Assembly: GCA_963711635.1 (NCBI GenBank)
Contig: CAVQEZ010000019.1
Location: 186,001 to 250,000, forward strand
Direction: 5' to 3'
Source: CADEED01 sp963711635
GTDB taxonomy: Bacteria > Pseudomonadota > Gammaproteobacteria > Steroidobacterales > Steroidobacteraceae
DNA: 64,000 nt
The position numbers and the translations under genes are program-made. Positions 53,549-61,472 of this stretch are shown here, piece by piece. How positions within the stretch are numbered: position 1 is the stretch's first letter; the number at the start of each line of letters is the position of its first letter. The notes under the pieces are model-generated. The model was not told the origin of the DNA. It saw nothing but the letters and a program-made list of their open reading frames with translations, and made no database searches.

Positions 53549-53726
53549 GGCCGAGACACTAGAGACCCAGCGTCTGGTGTCGGTTGCCAGTCAGTCGAGG
53601 GCGTGAGGGCGCCCCGGCGGGGTACCCGGTTCGGGCTGCGGGCTCGCGACACTTCGCGGCGGAGGGTAGGCACCACCGGACCCGGCGTACAGGCAACCTG
53701 GCCCGTGCGACCGGTCGTATGGCTCA

Positions 53727-55085
53727 ATGACGACGATGGGCTCGGCGTGGATGTGCGCACGCTCCGACCTGGCGCGTCGCTGGGGTCGGTTGCTCGTGCT
53801 CGCGCTCGTCGTGGGCGTCGCCGGCGCGGTCGTGCTCGCCGCGACGGCCGGCGCCCGCAGGACGGCGAGCTCCTTCGATCGCTTTGCCACCTCGACCCGT
53901 GCGTACGACGTGCTCGTCTTCTTCCGCCAGCTCGGACCCTCGACCGTCACCGAGGTGAGAAGACTCCCCGGCGTCGAAGCAGCCGCACTGCTGCATGCCC
54001 CGGCGGTCCAGTTCAGCAACGGCGAGTTCGTCGCGGCGGGTGCGCCCACCGATGATGTCGTGTTCCGCGACATCGCCCGTACCCGGATCGTCGACGGGCG
54101 AGACGTCGCGCCCGGCGCCGCCGAGGAGATCGTCATCGCCGAACCGATGGCGCAACAGCAGGGGATCGAGGTCGGCGACTCGGTCGAGCTCGCGTCCTTC
54201 TCGCCCGAACAGATCGGGGCCCTGCTCGGCGCCGTCGGCACGCCGATCCCCGACCCCGCGGGACCGACCATCCGCATGAAGGTGGTCGGGATCAGCCGCT
54301 CGACGGTCGACCTGAGCCAGCAGGGCGACGTGGGCGGCATCCTCGTGCTCTCGCACGCCTTCATCGACAAGTACGGCGCCGGCATCGGCAACTACATCGA
54401 CGTGGTGCTCGTCCGGCTCACCGAGGGCTCAGCCGGCGTGCCCAGCTTCGTCCGCGAGCTTCGTCGCACGGTCGGCAACGACCCTGGCACGGTGATCGAC
54501 GAGGTCGAGCCGACCTCGGTGTCGACGAGCGGCGTGCGCGAGGCGATCGACGTCCTCGCCATCGGCCTGGTCATGTTCGCAGTCATCGCCGCGATCTCGG
54601 CGCTCGTCGTGATCGGGCTCGTACTGGCGCGCCTCGTCGCGCGCGGAAGCTTCGATGCGTGACACCTGGCAGGCCCTGGGGCTCACCCGAGGCCAGCGAG
54701 CACTCGCGCTCGCGCTGCCACCGCTCGGTGCAGGCCTCGTCGGTGTCGTGCTCGCCGTTGTCGGCGCGTGGCTGGGGTCGCCGCTCCTCCCCTTCGGGCT
54801 CGCGCGGCGGGCCGAGCCTTCGCCGGGGCACCAGTTCGATGCGCTGGTGCTAGCTCGCCGTCCTGAAGACCCTCGGGTTCACCCGCCGGCAGCTCGCGGC
54901 GGTGGTCGCGTGGCAGGCGACGGTGGTCGCGTGCGTCGGGGTGGCGGTCGGCGTCCCGGTCGGGATCGTGATCGGCCGACTGATCTGGCGCACGGTGTCG
55001 GACAGCACCGCCGTCGTCGCGGCGATCCTCGCCGGACGCTCGGCGGCACGCGTTCCCGCGGCCTCGACCTTGCGGGACCGAATAG
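53727..55085 (+). pseudogene. FtsX/MacB-type ABC permease with internal deletion and frameshifts
   Basis: The N terminus (ATG 53727, a downstream ATG possible) has a membrane helix LLVLALVVGVAGAVVLAATA, then GARRTASSFDRFATSTRAYD and a MacB-like extracytoplasmic domain. The first FtsX helices end ISALVVIGLVLARLVARGSF, and RDTWQALGLTRGQRALALAL follows after a slip at about 54,655. After HQFDALVL near 54,850 the sequence jumps to LAVLKTLGFTRRQLAAVVAW, which belongs to the second FtsX domain. Several hundred residues found in full-length family members (about 800) are missing. No ATP-binding partner gene lies beside it. Confidence 0.72.
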
Positions 55086-55106
55086 CTCCTCCGGCCCGGA
55101 CCGCGG

Positions 55107-55465
55107 TCAGCCGGGCTTGGCGTAGTTCGCGGCGCCCTGGAACTCGACGAACACGGCCGGCTCGTCGCCGACGACCCAGGCGTCGTGGCCGGGCGCGATC
55201 CGGTAGACGTCGCCCGGCTTGACCTCGCCCTCGCTGCCGTCCTCGTGGTTGACGTGCAGCTGCCGGAGACGACGTAGCCGATGTGCTCGACCTGGCAGCT
55301 GTCGGTGCCGACGACGGGCTTGATGCACTCGGACCACTTCCAGCCGGGCTGGAACGTGTAGCGGCCGATCTGGCCGCCGGCGAGGTTCACGAGCTCGACG
55401 GTGGTCTTGTCGGGGGTGCGGGTCTCGTCGGGTGCGCTGAAGTCACGGCTCTCGACGCCTGCCAT
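55107..55465 (-). CDS. Single-domain cupin (frameshifted)
   Basis: ATG at 55465 after GAGGAGGGACC. MAGVESRDFSAPDETRTPDK, then GRYTFQPGWKWSECIKPVVG, CQVEHIGYVVSG, HVNHEDGSEGEVKPGDVYRI and AFVEFQGAANYAKPG. The cupin motifs carry His (VEHIGYV) and the GDVYRIAPGHDAWVV element. An indel near 55,270 splits the frame. Such small cupins bind a metal and may be sugar-, keto-acid- or stress-related. The function is unknown. It converges on the damaged permease gene. Confidence 0.78.
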
Positions 55466-55678
55466 GGTCCCTCCTCGGTTGTCGGTCGCGAGACCTCTTC
55501 TTACTCCGTCATCCCGACACCCGCGGACATCTCGACGCCTGCAGATGGTGCGGGTCGAACGTGAGCACTCATTGTCGTTCGTGGCGGCTCGAGCGCACGC
55601 TTCCACACAGAAGCCTCGAAATCTTGGATCTCTCGCGCTCGTCGCCAGGCGTAGCGTGGACAGCGGGAGGCTCGAGCG

Positions 55679-56197
55679 ATGAAGCAGGCATTCATGTTCG
55701 ACAACGTGGCCGTCGTCGTCGAGCCATGGCACGAGCCGATGGATCCGCCAGAGCGCGGTGCGCGGATCGAGGTGCGGCTCCTCGGTCACGAGCCGAGGCG
55801 AGGAACACAGTCGGCCGCACAGCGCGTCGTCATCGACCGGCCCTTGTTCCGTGCCGATCTCTTCGATCAGGTCGACGGTCCCCCGGGGAACCTCCGCAGC
55901 GCGCATTTTCATCCCTCCTTCGAGGGCGTCGAGCCTTGCGTTCGCACGTGGCCCGAAGGGATCGCCAATGACCCGCTCGGTTGGCTTCGCACGGAGCTCG
56001 GCGATCTCGAGCAGTTGGTGAAGCGAGCCGGCGTCGAACCGGCGAACGTGCCCGGGCTCGACCATGACGCGCAAGTGCTCGTCGACGCGCTCCCGAGCGT
56101 CCTCGCTTCGGTCGAAGCGGCATGGATCGAGGCGCGCGGCGTCTCGAGGCCCCGGCCGCGACGTGGTTCGCTGGCTGGTCGGTCGGTCGGTAGGTAG
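55679..56197 (+). CDS. Hypothetical protein
   Basis: 172 residues, MKQAFMFDNVAVVVEPWHEP, with beta strands RIEVRLLGHEPRRGTQSAAQ and VVIDRPLFRADLFDQVDGPP, then a helix VDALPSVLASVEAAWIEARG. No family is recognised. The last ten codons (SLAGRSVGR) lie inside a GGTC repeat tract, so the true C terminus may have been extended by the repeat or the stop created by it. Upstream GGGAGG supports the ATG. Confidence 0.6.
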   Translation: MKQAFMFDNVAVVVEPWHEPMDPPERGARIEVRLLGHEPRRGTQSAAQRVVIDRPLFRADLFDQVDGPPGNLRSAHFHPSFEGVEPCVRTWPEGIANDPLGWLRTELGDLEQLVKRAGVEPANVPGLDHDAQVLVDALPSVLASVEAAWIEARGVSRPRPRRGSLAGRSVGR

Positions 56198-56228
56198 TTG
56201 GTTGGTTGGTGGTGGGTTTGAGGGGTGG
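56172..56228 (+). repeat. Intergenic element copy R5 (tract only)
   Basis: GGTCGGTCGGTCGGTAGG is followed by TTGGTTGGTTGGTGGTGG. It has only the tetranucleotide tract, with neither block A nor block B. It overlaps the end of the upstream reading frame and lies 32 nt before the HTH gene. Confidence 0.65.
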
Positions 56229-56259
56229 CGAGCAGAGGGGTTGCGTGTACGCTACCCCT

Positions 56260-56840
56260 ATGGCTGTCTCCGCTGCTGCCCTGGTTTGCGAGGCCCGGAC
56301 GCGAGCGGGCCTCTCGTCGTCGCCCTGGCGGCCAAGGCCGGTGTCCCGACGTCGACGGTCTCCCGCATCGAGGACGAACAGAGTGACCCGACGCTGTCGA
56401 TGCTCGAGCGCCTCGTGGAGGCGGCCGGTGGTCGTCTGGCCATCGAAATAGATGTTGGCGATCACCGTCCCACGATCGCTGCGCTCGCGACGGCCGTCGA
56501 CCCGGACGCCGCACGGCTGAGGATCGATTGGACACGACTGCGTGGGTTCGCCGACTGGGCTGTGCATCACCCCGATGAACTCGTCGAAGCGATCGCTGAT
56601 CCACCGGCGCGCACCGGCACGCCGCTCGACGCGATCTTGGCGGCCTTCGCCGAGCAGCTCGCCGACGAGCGCGGCATCGAGCGACCGCGTTGGACCCGAG
56701 CAGTCGGGCCGCTTCGGGAGGACTGGTCCCCGCCGGCCACATCGCGAATGCGGGCCGCCGCCGAGGCTTCCACGCCGGAACCGTTCCGGCGGCGCAACGT
56801 CGTCCTGTCTCGCTCGGCCTTGTTCCGGTCGGCGGCATGA
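56260..56840 (+). CDS. XRE-type HTH protein, probable antitoxin (one frameshift)
   Basis: The ATG at 56260 gives MAVSAAALVCEARTRAGLSS. After an indel near 56,315 the helix-turn-helix continues LAAKAGVPTSTVSRIEDEQS with DPTLSMLERLVEAAGGRLAI, a Cro/CI recognition helix. A C-terminal region (DWTRLRGFADWAVHHPDELV onward) is specific to regulators paired with nucleotidyltransferases. TACGCT immediately upstream could be the -10 of a leaderless transcript. The stop lies 4 nt before the partner gene start. Confidence 0.78.
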
Positions 56841-56844
56841 CGCC

Positions 56845-57378
56845 ATGACTCACGGACTGCTCACCACCCACGATGAGCTCGAGTCGCTCTTCGAGGAGCT
56901 GAGTGAGGAGCTCGCACGGCATGGATCGACCGCGGAGGTCGTCCTGGTCGGCGGCGCCTGGATGCTCTGGCACGCACAACGAGCGTCGACACGCGATGTC
57001 GACTCCGCCCGCCGCCTCGATGCCGGCCTCGGCGAGGCCATCGATCGAGTCGGAGCACGTCACGACCTGCGGCGAGGCTGGCTCAACGACGCCGCAGCGA
57101 TGTTCTGGCCCTCGGATGCCAGCTATGACGACTGCGAGATCGTCTATCGGCGCGGAGGATTGGTGGTCCGCACGCCCGATCCCGAGGTCATCTTCGTGAT
57201 GAAGCTCTTTCGCGCCGATCCACAAGATCGAGAGGACCTCATCACACTCTGGCCGCTCTGCACGTTCGCCGACGCCGAAAACGCCGCCAACGCCTTCCGA
57301 CATGCGTATCCGCAGGCGCCCTCAGACGAGCACCTGTCCAGCTACATCGCCGAAGTCGCCCGCGACGCGCATCAGTAG
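56845..57378 (+). CDS. Nucleotidyltransferase-fold protein (DUF6036/AbiEii-like), probable toxin partner
   Basis: 177 residues, intact, MTHGLLTTHDELESLFEELS. The nucleotidyltransferase signature VVLVGGAWMLWHAQRASTRD with DVDSAR supplies the GG and Asp-x-Asp elements. GLVVRTPDPEVIFVMKLFRA and RADPQDREDLITLWPL match the region that follows in this fold. With the HTH gene 4 nt upstream it forms the two-gene arrangement of type II/IV-like systems (HTH antitoxin plus nucleotidyltransferase). Toxicity and tRNA or protein targets are inferred only. Confidence 0.78.
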   Translation: MTHGLLTTHDELESLFEELSEELARHGSTAEVVLVGGAWMLWHAQRASTRDVDSARRLDAGLGEAIDRVGARHDLRRGWLNDAAAMFWPSDASYDDCEIVYRRGGLVVRTPDPEVIFVMKLFRADPQDREDLITLWPLCTFADAENAANAFRHAYPQAPSDEHLSSYIAEVARDAHQ

Positions 57379-57450
57379 CTGCGCCTTCCTGCGACCCGCG
57401 AGCGAAGCCGCGGTGGCGGTGAGTCCCGCATGTCGCGAGAGACCTGTCCA

Positions 57451-57468
57451 CGATGTCTCGAGACATCG
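57451..57468. repeat. 18-bp perfect palindrome at the edge of copy R6
   Basis: CGATGTCTCGAGACATCG is fully self-complementary, with CTCGAG at its centre. It lies 72 nt after the nucleotidyltransferase stop and immediately before the GTGA tract of R6. It could be an operator, a cruciform or a protein-binding site. Confidence 0.7.
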
Positions 57469-57578
57469 CAGTGAGTGGGTGAGTGGGTTGACGACAGAAC
57501 TCGGATCGGGTTGGGACAGTTGGGCTTGCCGAGGGCTCTGACGGGCGACTTTCCACGCTAAGCGTCGAGATTTCCCAT
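57469..57578 (+). repeat. Intergenic element copy R6 (complete, short tract)
   Basis: A short tract (AGTGAGTGGGTGAGTGG), block A (57487-57504, GTTGACGACAGAACTCGG), a 44-nt spacer with CCGAGGGCTCTG, and block B (57549-57578, CTTTCCACGCTAAG then CGTCGAGATTTCCCAT). It ends 60 nt from the stop of the minus-strand hydrolase-cyclase gene. The rest of the 260-bp gap is featureless. Confidence 0.84.
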
Positions 57579-57638
57579 CCGATCCGAACTTAGGATCGAG
57601 TCATCGGCGTCGCTGACTCGCGACGGATGGCTCGTGCT

Positions 57639-59081
57639 TCAGTTCGCGACGCAAAAGAGCTGCCATTCGTCCGGCACACCCTTCAGCAAGTGTGATCCGC
57701 GGTCGTCGAAGCGCAGGCCCGATCCGGCAACCAGATCTTTGATCGTGCGGGACACCACGACCTCGCCGGCCCCGGCGAAGTCCATCACCCGAGCCGCGAT
57801 GTGCGCTGCGATTCCGGCGATGTCATCGCCCAGCAGCTCGACTTCTCCGGCGTGCAATCCGGCGCGCGCTTCGATGCCGAGCTGGTGGGTATCGGAGAGG
57901 ATGGCCTGTGCGCAGTGAACGGCCCGCCCGGGACCGTCGAACGTCGCAAGCACGCCATCACCGGTGCGCTTCACCAGTCTTCCTTGGTGACGCTCGATCT
58001 GCCGGGCAGCCGCGTTGTTGTGCACTTCGAGGACCTCACGCCAGCGTTGGTCGCCCAGCTCGGCGGTTCGGCGAGTTGACTCCACGAGGTCCGTGTAGAC
58101 CACAACCGCGAACGCGCGCTCAGCCGGTGGCAGGACTCCTTTGGCCGAACCGGTAACGAAGCGCTCGACCTCGTCGGCGAGCATCGGCGGCTGCGAGGCC
58201 CACAGCTCGAGGTCCAGGGACGCGATCGGAACCGGCCCCACCGCCCCTGGAATGGCCGCGGCGATGTATTCCGCAGCGCCAGCGGATGAGAGGACATTGC
58301 CGGGGTGGTGCATCACCATCGTCGGCGCCTGAATGACTGGAAGCAGGGGGCGTGAGTCGAAGTCCCACTCGCGCCACCAGGCGGTCATCCTCCCCCGCGA
58401 GCAGCCGGCGCGCTCGTATCGAGCAAGCCAACGGTGGGCTTCGGGCTCGTGGCGGAACGACGGGATCATGCCTGGTCCGTGGTGCGAGGGCGTCAACCCC
58501 GACAGCTGGCCTTCACCCCACGCCACGCTGCTCCAGTCAGCCGCCATTCTGCGATCCTCGAGTGTCATTCCCCACGGGTAGTCGGTGTCTTCGAGCAGGC
58601 GCGCCACGGGGTCGACGAGAACGAGTGTTGCGACGCGATCAGGATGCGTGGCGGCGAGGGAGATGGCCACGGACGCTCCGTAGTGGCTCGACACGACCGC
58701 GGCGCGCTCTGAGCCGATCGTGTCGAGAACAGTGATGAAGTCGCTGACCGCCTCCTCGATCCAAGGGCCGAAGTCACCGCCGGCGTACCTCGACCGAAGG
58801 GGATCGGAGAGGCCGGTACCCCGCCGATCGACGAGGACGACGCGAGCGAAGGAGGCAAGCCGACGATAGAAGCGCTCCGCTGATGGGAGGTCCCAGATCC
58901 CTTCGATCGTTTGGGCCCAACCCCCGATGTGGACGAGGTCTACGGGTTGCTCTCCAAGAGTCTGGTAGGCGATCCAACCGTCAGGGGTCTCGGCGTACCG
59001 CACGTGGGGAATTTCGACCACTCCGGAAAAGGTAGCCACGAGTCGGCTCGGCCGCCTCGCCAGATCAGTGCGTGCCTCCAT
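57639..59081 (-). CDS. Alpha/beta hydrolase fused to class III cyclase domain
   Basis: 480 residues, intact. Residues 20-300 form an alpha/beta hydrolase (VDLVHIGGWAQTIEGIWDLP, RRGTGLSD, elbow VVSSHYGASVAIS, VIQAPTMVMHHPGN). From about 310 a class III cyclase domain follows (FAVVVYTDLVESTRRTAELG, RLVKRTGDGVLATFDGPGRA, GLHAGEVELLGDDIAGIAAH). The elbow has His-Tyr-Gly-Ala instead of GxSxG but keeps the Ser-Ser-His arrangement. The ribose/transition-state Asn is replaced by His (GIAAHIAARV). Such fusions are common in mycobacteria and relatives. Activity is uncertain. Confidence 0.9.
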   Translation of the reverse strand: MEARTDLARRPSRLVATFSGVVEIPHVRYAETPDGWIAYQTLGEQPVDLVHIGGWAQTIEGIWDLPSAERFYRRLASFARVVLVDRRGTGLSDPLRSRYAGGDFGPWIEEAVSDFITVLDTIGSERAAVVSSHYGASVAISLAATHPDRVATLVLVDPVARLLEDTDYPWGMTLEDRRMAADWSSVAWGEGQLSGLTPSHHGPGMIPSFRHEPEAHRWLARYERAGCSRGRMTAWWREWDFDSRPLLPVIQAPTMVMHHPGNVLSSAGAAEYIAAAIPGAVGPVPIASLDLELWASQPPMLADEVERFVTGSAKGVLPPAERAFAVVVYTDLVESTRRTAELGDQRWREVLEVHNNAAARQIERHQGRLVKRTGDGVLATFDGPGRAVHCAQAILSDTHQLGIEARAGLHAGEVELLGDDIAGIAAHIAARVMDFAGAGEVVVSRTIKDLVAGSGLRFDDRGSHLLKGVPDEWQLFCVAN

Positions 59082-59207
59082 GTGGCGAGCTTCATCGCTC
59101 GCCTCACCTGCCGGGCTCGAGGCGAGTTGGTCGACGCGTCACACGGGGTCGCAACGGCTCGCCTCCGATGCGCTTCGTCAAGCTCGAAGGCGACGATTGG
59201 TGCGTGA

Positions 59208-59415
59208 GATCGTGAGTGAGTCGGTCGGTCATCCGGTCTCCATCGCATAGGAGACCCCGGATGTAAACGACCTGCGTCACTTTTAGAATCGGTCGGTCGG
59301 TCCGTCAGTTTTAGAATCAGTGGGTTACCGACGGAACTCGGTTGGCGTTCTTGCAGTTGGACGCTACCGAGGGCTCCAACGTCGATTTCCCACGCTAACC
59401 CTCGAGATTTCCCAC
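59208..59415 (+). repeat. Intergenic element copy R7 (complete, interrupted by an insertion)
   Basis: The 528-bp gap holds GTGAGTGAGTCGGTCGGTC, then about 60 nt of foreign-looking sequence with a hairpin (ATCCGGTCTCC / GGAGACCCCGGAT). Two exact TTTTAGAATC copies follow (59281-59290, 59309-59318) around a second GGTC tract. Block A is at 59324-59341, then a 44-nt spacer, and block B at 59385-59415. It ends 194 nt from the flavoprotein stop. I see nothing recognisable in 59416-59609 or in 59082-59207. Confidence 0.85.
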
Positions 59416-59609
59416 GCTCATCCGCACGTGCTTCTGTGACCTGGTGAAGTCCGCCGAGGCGGAGGACACGGGATTGCCCAGAGCCTGCCGCGGCCCTTGC
59501 GATCGTCAGCCACCACCTCGGCGACGCCGTCGCATCAAAGAAGGGAGTGCCGTGCCCCACTTCGGCGAACGCTTCAAGCCGCTCGGTGCGCCGGTCGGGC
59601 GTTCGAGAC

Positions 59610-61025
59610 CTACGTCGATGTGCTGGTAGCGAGACTCAGAGCCTCGAGCCGTTCGAGGTTGGCAAGCGCCGGTTCGAGACTTGCGGTCCAGCGTGTGAGC
59701 GCGGCCTGCATTCCCGGGTCGGCAATGTGTTCACCCACTCCACGCGCCGCGTTGAGCCGAGATCGATCCATCCACGCTGCAAGATCGCCTTCCCCGAGCC
59801 ACATCCTTTGAGCTTCCTGCGCAATCCTGGTGCCCGGGATCCAATCGACAGCCGCGTCCGGATACGGATTGGGCGGACACAGCCGATTCTTCTCTGCGTC
59901 GTCGTCGCGGCTCGCTTCGACGAAGGCCACGACGGCGGCGTTGAAGCACGGCTGGCACGTCCGGACCTGCTGCAGTGTGATGCGTCCGGGCTCGAAGATC
60001 GGACGAGCGCGGGCCACATGGAGGCCTGCCGCCGAGCAGTCGACGTGGACACGCCCGTGGTTCGTCGGGATGGATCCGTCCTCGAGGATGACGCAATCGG
60101 ATCCGACGTGCAGGACGCGTCCCAAGCGGACCACGTTCTCGACATTGCGGAGCCGATCGAGCTCGCCGGTGGTCACGGTGGCACACCGGTACATCGTGGG
60201 TTCGACCGTCTGGTCCAGACGGATGAGCTGTCCGCACGACTCGAGCCGAGCGAAGAGGTCCTCGACGTTTTCTGCTCGAGCCGCCTCTTCGGTGTACCGC
60301 GCCAGCCCTTCCATGAGGGCAGGCAACAACGCCAGCGGCTGTTGAAACGCGCGGTCGAGGAGCCAGGCCTCCCGCGGCCGGATCCAGCGGATTGCATCGG
60401 GCGCCACACCGTTGTCGAGCAGCCAGAGGCACGCGTCCATCGCGGTCTTTCCGCCCCCGATGAGCGTGAATCCCGCGGCAGGCTCCATCAGATTGACGAG
60501 CTCGTTCACAGGGATAAGACGCACGCCGGGATCGACATCGAACGAAGGAGTGTGCGTCGAGGGCACGGGAGTCTCGAGATACGTGGCGTCCACGACCTTG
60601 CGCCGCACTCGCACCGTGGTCACGTCGCCTGTCAGCCGTGACCTGATTCGGTGCTCACCCGCCGATTCTCCGACGTACTCGCACATGCCGAAAAAGCGCA
60701 CGTGGCCCGACGGCAGGAGATGCTCGTCTAACACCCGCTGGAAGTAGTCACAGATGTCAGCGCCGGTCGCTCTTTCGTACAGGCCGGCATTGGGGCCAAC
60801 CTCGTCGATCTTGTTGTCGCCGAGGACCCGCGAGTTCACGCCATAGAACGGGGACGGCTGATGGAGGCGGACGAACGAGTAGGCATCGTTCCAGTGGCCA
60901 CCCGGGGCATGCCGTCGGTCCACCATCACCACGTCGGCGTCGGACTCTGCGATCAGCGAATCGGTGAACGCCATCCCCGCCGCACCGGCGCCAATCACGA
61001 GATAGTCGGTGTCGATCACGGTCAT
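59610..61025 (-). CDS. FAD/NAD(P)-binding flavoprotein, monooxygenase-like
   Basis: 471 residues, intact, MTVIDTDYLVIGAGAAGMAF. FAD site YLVIGAGAAGMAFTDSLIAE and a second Rossmann-like site TLIGGGKTAMDACLWLLDNG. The intervening PGGHWNDAYSFVRLHQPSPF is like the W-D/N region of flavin monooxygenases. There is no BVMO fingerprint. The end SRDDDAEKNRLCPPNPYPDA is typical of uncharacterised NAD(P)-binding proteins. The substrate is unknown. A G9 tract lies 57 nt upstream of the start. Confidence 0.86.
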   Translation of the reverse strand: MTVIDTDYLVIGAGAAGMAFTDSLIAESDADVVMVDRRHAPGGHWNDAYSFVRLHQPSPFYGVNSRVLGDNKIDEVGPNAGLYERATGADICDYFQRVLDEHLLPSGHVRFFGMCEYVGESAGEHRIRSRLTGDVTTVRVRRKVVDATYLETPVPSTHTPSFDVDPGVRLIPVNELVNLMEPAAGFTLIGGGKTAMDACLWLLDNGVAPDAIRWIRPREAWLLDRAFQQPLALLPALMEGLARYTEEAARAENVEDLFARLESCGQLIRLDQTVEPTMYRCATVTTGELDRLRNVENVVRLGRVLHVGSDCVILEDGSIPTNHGRVHVDCSAAGLHVARARPIFEPGRITLQQVRTCQPCFNAAVVAFVEASRDDDAEKNRLCPPNPYPDAAVDWIPGTRIAQEAQRMWLGEGDLAAWMDRSRLNAARGVGEHIADPGMQAALTRWTASLEPALANLERLEALSLATSTST

Positions 61026-61081
61026 GGCGAAAGCCTAAGAGCCGTGTCCCGTGCGGCAAAGGCCCGGCGACACACACCTAC

Positions 61082-61090
61082 GGGGGGGGG
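61082..61090. repeat. G9 homopolymer upstream of the flavoprotein gene
   Basis: Nine consecutive G residues lie 57-65 nt upstream of the flavoprotein ATG (C9 on its strand), in or near its promoter. Such tracts can slip and switch expression, but they are also the least reliable places in long-read data. Confidence 0.5.
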
Positions 61091-61288
61091 CGAACCGGCG
61101 CGCCGCCGCCCAAGCGATTCCCAGCGAATCTCGATCGCGACTCGAAGCGCTACCTGTCACGCCCGAACAACACCGTCTCGATCCCCACTTAGCCAACGTC
61201 GTGGTGCACGGCCGCCCGACATCGGGACTCTGGGCCTGCCAAAGCGCTGACCCGCACCGCCGAGCACCCGCCCTGTCGGCGTGTCGAT

Positions 61289-61349
61289 CGAGTTCCGTCC
61301 GGAACTCGGTGAGTGAGTTGAGAGAGAGTCGGTGAGTCGGTCGGTCAGT
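61289..61349 (+). repeat. Intergenic element copy R8, abutting the tRNA 3' end
   Basis: A perfect inverted repeat CGAGTTCCG-TC-CGGAACTCG (61289-61308), whose right arm matches block A, is followed by GTGAGTGAGTTGAG and GGTCGGTCAGTGG. The tract runs directly into the last base of the minus-strand tRNA-Leu gene. Block B is absent. The rest of the gap (61026-61288) shows only the G9 tract. Confidence 0.75.
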
Positions 61350-61432
61350 GGGCGAGGGGGGACTTGAACCCCCACGTCCTTGCGGACACAGGCACCTGAA
61401 GCCTGCGCGTCTGCCAATTCCGCCACTCGCCC
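61350..61432 (-). tRNA. tRNA-Leu (CAG)
   Basis: 83 nt. Acceptor stem GGGCGAG / CTCGCCC, U8-G9, D arm GGCGGAATTGGCAGACGC, anticodon stem CAGGC / GCCTG with loop TTCAGGT (anticodon CAG), a long class II variable arm (GTCCGCAAGGAC), and T arm GGGGGTTCAAGTCCCCC. CCA is not encoded. The tRNA-Leu gene beside fhaA is the arrangement known in Mycobacterium tuberculosis, supporting an actinobacterial origin of this part. Confidence 0.96.
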
Positions 61433-61472
61433 GAGTGGGGAAGCGAGGGTACCAGCGCCGACTCGTAGGTCT

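Noticed and set aside
35241..61349. Integron cassette array (attC-like sites after each gene)
   Set aside because: The elements lack the paired R'/R'' core sites (RYYYAAC ... GTTRRRY), genes are large and on both strands, and no integrase is present.
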